A stretch of 31,780 nt of DNA from Fragilaria crotonensis (Eukaryota; Bacillariophyta; Fragilariophyceae; Fragilariales; Fragilariaceae). Position numbers and translations under genes: made by a program. Shown here piece by piece: positions 18,229-26,856 of this stretch. The notes under the pieces were generated by a model. It saw only the letters and a program-made list of their open reading frames with translations, ran no database searches and was not told the DNA's origin. Every line of letters starts with the position of its first letter. Within the stretch, counting starts at the first letter, position 1. The stretch is from the NCBI GenBank assembly GCA_022925895.1, contig JAKSYS010000705.1:1-31780 (forward strand), in the 5' to 3' direction.

Positions 18229-20732
18229 AACGACAGGCTTCCGAGTGGCTCTTGATATCTCAAGTTGGAGTTCTTCAATAAAAACTGGCTCTGTGGCATT
18301 CCGGTACGGTCTGGAACCAAACTGCCCATCATTCAATAACCGAAGATCTTCCGCTTGATGCATCGCTTCGCGCCACTTGATACCAAGAAACAAGTTGAAA
18401 TCGGCTTCGTAGATGTGGATAACGCGTGTGCGATGCAACCGAACATTATCGGGGTCTTTAAATAGCATAGTATTTACCACTTTTTGCCACCGCTGGAAGG
18501 AATAGCCGCGCTCAATGAGTAGTTGATTAGCGCTAAGCGTAGGCTTCGTAAGGCCTGCTGTCGATAGTTCAGGTGTCTCGTTTCTCCCTATACTCTGGAG
18601 TCAAGTCTTCGTCAGCAGCTTCAGAGGAGTATGAATGCCGCGCGATGAGAGCTTTATAATGCCCTAAGTGCATACCGGAAGGGGACGTTGTAGTGGATTC
18701 GGACCAAAGTTTCAATTTGCTACAAAATCGTCGTCACTGATAGTGGGGCGGGTCGTATCCGCGATTGTGGACTGGGCAAATTGGAGGTGACGGAGGAGTA
18801 GCTGGATGCTCCCTTCAAAACCAGAATTGTCGAATGTTCCCCGCAGGAGTTGGTTTTGCGTCTCACTAGTACCAGTGTAGCCCAGCAGTTCCGACAAGGG
18901 TGGTATCGTGAACGGGGTACCTTGGGCTTGACCGAAATGCAACCGGTTCCTCTCTTGAAGAAGACGAACGATCTCGGATGGGATATCGACTTGGGTCCAT
19001 TGGACACACGTTTTTGGATCGTCGCCTTCGTTCAGTGGAATTTCTAGACGGACAACACTACCTTGGTGGGATTTGCCACGTACGTGTCTTAGTTTGTCGG
19101 TGACTGCTTTGATGTCCTCGGCTTTCATGATCCTGCGCAACCGTTGCGCAGTGAGCTTATCGGCTTTTGAAATTGATTTTTCCAGGTCGTTGATGCGCTG
19201 AAGACGCTCAGAGCTACGGGTCGCAAAACTATCCTTGATGATTCGCTGACCTCATTTTTGCCCATCTAAGGAGACGTGAGCAATGGCCTTGATTCCTTGG
19301 TAGTTCGTCAGTAGGGAGTTCGACTGAATATTCTTGGAGAATGATGGAACTATCGAGTGCATTTCGGAATGCGGATAAGCATTTCCGAAGGTATTGAACT
19401 CGACGTCGTGCTGTAGCTAATGCGACCGACCAAGCTGGCTCATTAAACTGTGGAATATGTGCCTCAGCGGCTAGACTTGCAGCTAAAACATCCCGATCTA
19501 GTTTTTCCGCATATTGATGCCTGTTTCCCGCATACGTCAACCGCTCGCCTCGTCGGAAAGCATTGTGCTCCTCAAGGAACTCATACATGTTGTTGATATA
19601 TTCGGTGACCTGATGAGGGTTTGTTGCTTTGAGCATGCGCCGAGCTGGTGTTGCAAGATCCTGAGTCGGACTGCCGAAGAGTTTGACCGTGTCGAAATCG
19701 AAAGAAACCTCTGTGATCCGAAGATAAGCGAGCATTGAAGGCGTCATATCCCATCTTGACCAGCGCCTCTTGGAGTCGCTGACTGCCGAGAGCATAATCT
19801 AAACACTTGGTGCCACGAGCGTAAGTCGCGGGAACCTTTGATGAGTGTCGACAAGCACTCAGGCTAACCAACTTCAGTTCTCCTGCAACAAAACTTAAGC
19901 CGTCGGGATCAGAACCGAATGCTTCGTTGAAATCCCCGACCAATAAAATGTCAGCACCTGCTCGCTGATATACGAGCAACTCTTTGAGCAAATCTCGACG
20001 AAATGCTGATCTTGGATTACTTAGTGCGTCCTGAGATTGCAGAAGGAGGCTTCGTTGTTGGCCTGCCACAGTTAAGTTGCCGTCTTGTCCCCGTTTGTCA
20101 ACTGGTTGGTAGGCGGATGCAATAACAATTCTTGTCCCCGAACGACCAACGAATTCTTGAACAACCCACCGACCCCATCGATCTTGTGTTTGACGGATGA
20201 TCCGACCGGATAAGCTCCCTATGGTTAAGAGGAACGTACCGCCGGGCTTGTAATGCGTTCGAAACGGGATGGGCGTAGTGCCTGCGATAAACTTTGTTCG
20301 ATGCCAGTATTGTTTAACCGTATCGTATAAAATACTTCTAATATACACTTGAGTGACGTCGAGGTTGTGCTCTTGCCCACAAAAAACGTCCCCTTGAACT
20401 TCTTGAAGAACTTTGCATACGTCGTTGAGTTGTCCACCTCTTCGGTCTAAAGATAAACCATTGACGTTTTGAACGTAAACTCGGGTACAATTGGGCGCTT
20501 TGGAGGTGAGAATATCTCCCCAAGGGTAATTCTCGCGTTGGTTGCTCCGAGTAAGCGAACTTGGCTGACGTCCGTGCTTGTCGGAGTCTTCCAAAAAATT
20601 GCTTTGGGACATAGCCTTACTAAATAGATTTTTCCATTGCGCTTGTGCGCTCTCCAATGAATGTCTCGCATTTGAACCTTCTCCCAAAGCTGATGTCCCT
20701 TGGACGGCTGCGATGCTTCCTTGTGTACTCAT
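18229..20732 (-). pseudogene. ORF2: APE-type endonuclease and truncated RT
   Basis: ATG 20732 overlaps the ORF1 stop. The endonuclease nicks target DNA to prime reverse transcription, and its motifs are present in order: RVYVQNVNGLSL, FCGQEHNLD, ASAYQPVDKRG, LLVGDFNEAFGSDPDG, CLDYALGSQRL and LSSDHRGFF. A frame change near 19700 leads to a helical linker (NNMYEFLEEHNAFRRGERLT), then, after more breaks and an in-frame TGA near 18590, to RT pre-motifs SESTTTSPSGMHLGHYKALI and YEADFNLFLGIKWREAM. The reading is lost at 18229, so the polymerase catalytic site is missing and the protein cannot be active. Confidence 0.85.
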
Positions 20733-23392
20733 GCTTCAGTCGCTCCAGCTTGATCCGAGGGATAGGTGTATTGGGAATCAAGGGGAGCGGGTAATGGATA
20801 AGGCGTCGGTTGGGTTAGGACAGGCGACATACTAGGGTCATGCGGGGGAAGATTGACCTGAGCAGGGCTGCTGATGATGTCCGGAGAGTCGAAGGCTTCA
20901 TCAAGGTTAGTACATACTTCCATAAGCTCAACTTCGGAGTTACAACCAGGAGAATCGTTGGAACTGTAGACTTGATGAGAATGGTCATGCTGTTGCTTCT
21001 TGTTACCGAGTTTCCGATGCGAACGTTGTTTCTTCTTTTCCGGGGAACAATAAACCTTTGAGGAGGCGGACGAAGTGACGGACTGGGCGTTGGACTGTGA
21101 CGACCCTGAAGCAGAACTTGCGCTACTTGTAGAGCATAAGTCCGTAACGTGTCTTTGAGACAGCACCGACTTGGAAGGTGGTTTGTCCATGGAGGCCACC
21201 GCAGTGATTGGTCCTGGTTCTCGATCAAATTCCATTTTTGTCGCCAAGCCTTCCATAAAGGCAGACAACTTTTCAAAATGTGCATGTAAATCGAGCATTG
21301 TAGTCGACATCTTGTGTTGACATTCCATATTTGTCAGTAACCGATTGTTCATTTCTGTAAATTGTTTTTCCGTGAGAACTTTCATCTCCTCCATATCTGC
21401 GGAGATATGTTTCTGAAGTTCGCCAGATTTCTCGATCTGTTCGGTTGCCTTCTCCACTTTGTCCGACACCGCTGCCAATTTTTTATCGAATTCGTCGATC
21501 CTTGTGAACTGTTGTTCGATTGATTGTAACCGCATTGAAGACTTTCGGCCTGATACATCAAGTGCTTCCAACTTCTTTTTCATTGATCTTTCTAATTCGA
21601 GAAACTTGGTATCCGACGAAGTTCTAGAAGCGTGCGTGAGGAATGTGTTGACCCGGCGCTCCGATCTTCATCAGTGCCGATGGATGTATCGCCTCCTGCA
21701 CTATTGAGATCGGCTGCTACCTGGCCTTGTTTGGTCTTCCATGCGTTGCGAAGGGGTCTCATTGGGTTGGAGGCCTCCATTGGTGTGGGCCACTCTGGAC
21801 TGCCTTCCGATCGTCGTTTACTGATGTGATTTTGGGCGCGGTTGACCTCCCCTTCTGCTCGAGCGTTCGGGAAAGTAGAAACTTGCTCTTGAATGTTGTC
21901 ATGCCACCCTGCTGCCGTTGAGAGCTTGTCTAGGAACGATACATTAGCGGCAATTTCGGCTTGGATGTGAATGACATCCGGTAAACCTGGAATCTTGTCC
22001 CGGTAACGTGCTTCCCGTTGGTTGGGTGGATACAGGCGTGATTTGTAGGACCTCCACTCTTGTTGAACCTTCTGCAAATACTGGCTTGGGACCAACAAGT
22101 AAGCTTTATGATCGGGTGGTCCGTTCACTACATCGCAAAGTGCTGGGGAGACGTTGTCTACCGCCAGTATTGTTGCTGCCCATTCTCGAGTAGACCGTTC
22201 GATCGTGGTTCCATCTGCATTATATTCAATACGTGCTTGATCGAGATGGTTGATGGTCGGCGTCATAGGAATGGCCTTCAGAGAGCGTGCCCACCTTTCA
22301 TGTACCTGAAAATGGCTGCGAATTTTTCATCTGTCATTGTACCTAATGCGTATCTTGGGATGAAGAGCACTCCGTGACCTGTTAAAACTGGAAGCAACGC
22401 ATGACATAGGGCATCACGTGTTTCTCTCCGCATTGGATACGAAGATGTGGTATCAACTGATCCATTGGAGACTTTTGTACCGGACGATGTCAAAGTATGG
22501 GGTGTTGGTGGGAAGCACGCTGCGCAAGAATTGAGTATATCGATGAAGCTGGGTGGTGTTGGGAGCTTTCAAGAGGACGTATCCTGCGATGACCATTTTT
22601 CCACTTGTGCTCTTGGAATTTGAGATCGATAACTCCACTCTTGGCCTTGAGAACTCCTGCCGTAATGTTTGACCGCAACCACTGCCCTGGAGTAATGCTG
22701 AAACCGATCCGAAGTCCAAAATGATCTGGCGCTGGGAATGAACGATTGTTATAACAGGAGTGATAAAGTCTCGAAGTTCTTCTGCAATCATGCTCGGTGC
22801 CGATTTGGACACAGAGAGAGGTCTTCGCTCTCCCACCTGTAGAGAATTCCTACCTCATGGGGAATCAGTTCCTGAACGATGTCATAAATGGCTTCATTCA
22901 GTTTCTTTTTATCTTTCTCGTATGCATGAGTGTTCTCAGGTGGTGTCCATTTGACATTTACTCGATGAGTACCGTCGTTTGTGGGAATATTCGGGAAAGG
23001 GAAGACTTCAACTGTGTGGGCACTGAGTTTTCACTTGCCAACTCGGGATGTGGATTATCGGTCATTGCCTGCGAGTCAACTTCTTTCTTCTTCGATGTCT
23101 TCGGTAACTGTGGTCACAGGTGGGAGACCTTGAGACCAGGAGAGCTTTGAGAATCGTTTCTTTTTGGTGGATTCTGTTTCGTTGCACTTTTGAAAGCCGA
23201 CAATGCCAAACTACTGGGAGACTCATCCTCCAATGACTCTAGGAGGCGATCAGGTGAGACGGTTGTGGTATTGTTGGTGGGTGGTGGTTCGTTATCGGTA
23301 GACTTCGGAGGGCTTTTGGAACGTCTCCGCCCCATGACTGGAATCCAATCCGTCTGGTCGTCGGTATCCATCGGTGTCGTCATAAACGGCAT
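20729..23392 (-). pseudogene. ORF1 of the LINE-like element, frame-broken
   Basis: ATG 23392 (MPFMTTPMDTDDQTDWIPVM) is the most likely start. Pieces in changing frames follow: a Ser/Pro-rich acidic start, a segment with QRQIILDFGSVSALLQG and KMVIAGYVLLKAPNTTQLHR, one with VLFIPRYALGTMTDEKFAAI and YLLVPSQYLQKVQQEWRSYK, then a clear coiled coil (21583 to about 21240, beginning MKKKLEALDVSGRKSSMRLQ), and a Ser-rich, basic C-terminus. The length, about 880 codons, is large for a LINE ORF1. It presumably binds element RNA; I see no RRM or zinc knuckle. The frame breaks lie near 22850-23110, 22480, 22270 and 21590. Confidence 0.65.
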
Positions 23393-23397
23393 GGTTT

Positions 23398-23894
23398 TCA
23401 AGAATAGGCTAACGTGTCCGTGTCATGAAGAGTAGAAGGATCATAATGAGAAAGGTACTCTCTGGAAACGTTCATCGCCCAGGCATTTAACTGCGGTGGG
23501 ATATCCATCTCTTGATCTACATGGAACCGAAAATTGTACCAGATCGAACGATGCACTTGAAGCGGATCTGACTCCATTGCAGCCCAAAGTTTATCACATT
23601 CGAAACAGTCTTCGAAGACGAAGAAACCTAAATAGAGGTAACGAAACCAATTTTCTTTGGTGCCGTGCTGACGATAAGCGTACGCGTTTGCATCGCGTCG
23701 AGCGCGTTCTTCAGCCGAAAACCAATCGGGACCGTTTGAGTTGGATGATCGAACCACTGGTCGCAACGAAAACTATACAAAGGATGCGATAGTTCTGCTT
23801 CCGCTGGGAAAGCTGACGGAGGCGTTGATTGCCTCCTTTCCGGCATGGTCATGGTGGTGAGGTTACGCGACAACTTCCTATTCGGTGTACGCAA
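23398..23894 (-). pseudogene. Short ORF at the 5' end of the LINE-like element
   Basis: Two overlapping frames (23894-23628 and 23766-23398) appear to be one coding stretch split by an indel. It runs from MPERRQSTPPSAF to EERARRDANAYAYRQHGTKE and GFFVFEDCFECDKLWAAMES and stops a few bases before the ORF1 start. It is not a known LINE domain to me. It could be an extra leader ORF or an unrelated gene fragment at the boundary. Confidence 0.4.
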
Positions 23895-23938
23895 TTACGG
23901 TCGAAGGACAGAACGTATTTGCGAAAACTAAACTAGAA

Positions 23939-24500
23939 AATTGTGTACTACCGGTAGCTACTAGTAGTATGTGAAGTGTACTGTAGGTGCTGCAGCCTGA
24001 AGCGCAACAATATATTGTATGTACTGTACAATATATTGCAATATATTGTTACCAATATATATTGTATTGGTTCGTCTGACAATAACAATATATTGTATTG
24101 GCGTTTCCAACAATACCAATATGTTGTATTGGTAGGTCCAACAATAACAATATATTGTATTGGTAGGCCTAACAATAACAATATATTGTACAATGTATTG
24201 TATATGTACAGTAAGACAGTAGTAGTATTATCTACTACTGCTGGCACGCTTTCCAGCGTGCCGTACGTAGTATGAAGTACTCCGAGTATGAACAATATAT
24301 TGCAATATATTGTTATCAATATATTGTATTGGTCTGTCGGACAATAACAATATATTGTATTCTGGACTGTCTGACAATAACAATATATTGTATTGGTCTG
24401 TCGGACAATAACAATATATTGTATTGGTTGGTCCAACAATAACAATATATTGTATTGTAAAATCAAAAACCAACAATACAATAACAATATTATTGTGCGC
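23939..24500. repeat. Palindrome-rich array, block B
   Basis: At least twelve copies of CAATATATTG are linked by about 20-bp spacers. Most units read CAATATATTGTATTGG + 5-8 nt + (C)CAACAATAA. Spacers vary (TAGGT, TTGGT, CGTTT, TAGGC, TCTGTCGGA) while the flanking TTGG and CCAA are mostly kept, so each unit can fold into a long hairpin. A perfect 7-bp stem (GGCACGC/GCGTGCC) is at 24243-24262. Confidence 0.85.
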
Positions 24501-25514
24501 ATCCCTGGCAGCCTCCACACTCCACAGTCCATATTGCATACAACTCTGTAACACTACCTAGTACTGTAGTACCAGCCTATATACTTATACCGGTCCTCCT
24601 CCAAACTACGGTACGAGTATCACAATTCACAATACAGAATACAGGCACCGACACCGGGAGTAGCATTTTCTACAGTACTTAGCCTGACTATACTTCTCCT
24701 GTTTCCAAAAAAACATTATTAGGAATTAGGATAGCACGCCCAAAGGAGTTGTGGTGAAAGTGGAGAGCGGAGAGCCAAAAGATTGTTGGAGTCTTCTAGC
24801 TGGTCGCATTGTGGGAAGCTTATTTTGTGTCAGAAGCTCTTGTGAAAACATGGTCTACGTGGGCTACTATACGTTTTCTTTATTCCGTCCTTCTACATCT
24901 TGGTTCTGAAGGCAAAGGTCATCGAAAGTTTTACTAGCAACGCATTGCGATACCTGTCAACTACCTAAAGTCTGGTTCCCTAAAGTCTGGTTCCAAATAA
25001 GCCAGCTTAAGCACACCAGCCACAGTCTGATTCGTTCACCTTGTTGCTATAATGCAACCAAATTACCTAGGTTCATCCCAGTACTCCAGGTCGTGTCCTT
25101 TCTCACAAAGCCGCTACCAGTCCAGTCAACCCAACTTAAGCGTTTCCAGATGCCATACTTTCAATCAGAACAAATTGGCTGATGAAGAAAACGCCTATTG
25201 ACATCAAGCAGACCATCAATTTATTGTCGCTACTCTTGACCATTTCGTCGGAAACAATATTGTGGAAGTTGGCAATTCCATGACCACTCATAGTGGCGCT
25301 ATCGACCGTAAATTAATGCATCATACAACCGAGGTGGAGACAAGTAGAGAAAGTCATATTCCGATGGTCCCAATATGATATTATAAGACTTCTGATCAAA
25401 ACTTGTTACACATGTCAGCGCTCCAATTCGCCAACGTCCATCAAATAACACCCACGGCGATACTTCCATTTCTCAGTTCAGAGATGTAGTTGCATGGGAT
25501 GAATGCTGGATTGT
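24501..25514. other. Duplicated non-coding stretch downstream of copy 4
   Basis: This is nearly identical to 13796-14775. It contains about 33 bp (near 24887-24920) that block A lacks. No gene is secure. It belongs to the segmental duplication described in the findings. Confidence 0.7.
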
Positions 25515-26431
25515 TCACTTTTTGGTGGGCTTCTTTTGCTGATTTCCATTGCCCTTAGCGGCATCGTATACCTTCAACTTTACCTTCCAGTAGCAGTAGC
25601 AGCCCCCAATGATAGCAAGTATGATTGCGACTATGATGGACCCGATGGCAAAAAAGAAAAGACCAGGGTTGTCATTCTTGAGGTCTTTCACCATTTGAAT
25701 GAATGTCTTTTCCTCACCTGATGATTCGGGTGGAACGGATGGGACCAGCACGGAAATTGGCAACCCAGTCCTTCTACTTCCCCATGTGGGGCTTCGGAAT
25801 GTTGGGCGGGCTGTCGTCGCAGATGTTTTCTGTACCGGCAACGGTGTTGGCGATGGCAGGACGTGGAACTTGGTATCGCCCATGTAGGCTGTAACGACGT
25901 AGGCGACGACGAAGGGGTTTGCACACTTATGAAGTTGCCTAACGAAGCAATGGCATTATCCAAGAACGTTTCTGTCTTGAGCGTTCCGAGCACAGACGCC
26001 ACTGCGAAATTGAAATAGGATGCCACATTTTTGGCAGTGGATGACACATAGACGCTCATCTTGCCGTTGATTGTGTAGCAATTGGCCACATTGGTGGCGC
26101 AGGCGCCTGCAATTGTATCTTTTGGATCCAGATCCAGGCCAACAACGTCAGGATACTTGGAAGTGTCCGTTCCACTCGCTGCGCAGGCGGGGATCATGAA
26201 GGGGGCGATTTTTTTGGCAAGTGCCTTTTCGATTGCTGGCAAGATATTTGTTCTGATATCTGCTTGGGTTGTTCCACTCTTTACCGTAAGATCGTATTTG
26301 AAGGACATGCCTACAAAGTCGCCGCTGTCGACCCCGATGAACCTTTTGACAACGCTACACCCAGCCGAGACGTCCTTTGCCACGATGGAAAGAGCTATCA
26401 GGAGGAGGAGGATTGCCTTACGGTACCTCAT
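25515..26431 (-). CDS. Paralog copy 4: secreted/membrane protein, recombinant of copies 3 and 2
   Basis: ATG 26431 is chosen because MRYRKAILLLL starts the signal peptide; the frame upstream to 26551 is only flank. The ectodomain, Pro/Thr/Ser stalk, membrane segment (LFFFAIGSIIVAIILAIIGG) and tail (CYCYWKVKLKVYDAAKGNG, ending in KKPTKK) give a complete type I membrane protein. One break at 25858, where copy 2 has GGCAAGG and this copy GGCAGG, splits it in two frames. The 5' part matches copy 3 and the 3' part copy 2, with the switch at 26135-26161. This is the best template for the family. Its function is unknown. Confidence 0.8.
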
Positions 26432-26856
26432 GCTGCACGGTTGATGTCCTGTACGTGTTGACTGCAAATGCGCGTCGCGTCGGATAGCGCAATGGTTCGA
26501 GAATCGTTGAATAACCTTGTGAGATGACATGAACCTCTGATGAGACGCCATACTTGATCCCCCCTTTGTACAGCACCGGTACCACTAGATGAGTATTCTT
26601 ACTGTACCTCATTTCACCCCTGCAGTTTTCGCATTGAGTGAATGAAAATGCTAACCTTATCAAAAAAAATACTACCGTTAAATCTCTATACGGTACGAAG
26701 TACATACAGTAGTGTTGAATGTTGAACAGCGAACGTGGCAGCAGCACTGGAATCGAAACTTGGAACCCTACTTCTATTAAAACTTGCATTTAATACTTGG
26801 CTGCAGATTATGCTGATTGGATTGATCTCTAGTAGAGTGTCAGAGACGGTAGTCTA
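26432..26856 (-). promoter_or_regulatory. Region between copy 4 and the kinase gene
   Basis: The part to 26718 is the copy 3-type upstream flank, with TTGAGTGAA at 26634-26642. From about 26719 to the kinase stop at 26857 the sequence is unique and probably carries the 3' end signals of the kinase gene. No RNA gene is seen. Confidence 0.5.

Larger units (their letters stand above)
18229..23935 (-). mobile_element. Non-LTR (LINE-like) retrotransposon lacking its 3' half
   Basis: Read from 23935 to 18229 on the minus strand: a short 5' ORF, a long ORF1, an ATGA-linked ORF2 with an APE-type endonuclease, and the first part of RT. RT stops in the fingers region (RNATEPVFIEELQLEISRAT) exactly where homology to the copy 3 flank begins. 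The catalytic RT motif, any RNase H and the 3' tail are absent. No target-site duplication was found. Loss of the 3' end is not what ordinary target-primed 5' truncation produces. Frames are broken in many places. The clade is not determined. Confidence 0.85.

Noticed and set aside
18229-23935. Reading this interval as several independent host genes
   Set aside because: The order of coiled-coil ORF1, ATGA overlap, complete APE-type endonuclease and RT pre-motifs fits one retroelement.
23995-24500. CRISPR-like look of repeats with variable spacers
   Set aside because: Units are palindromic and AT-rich, spacers are related to each other and only 5-8 nt long, no cas genes are present, and the context is eukaryotic.
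23948-24532. Long minus-strand open frame (194 codons) through the palindromic array
   Set aside because: Its residues (repeats of QYIVIV and NILLLSD) are just the translated repeat unit. Similar frames occur in every orientation because the array is palindromic and poor in stops.
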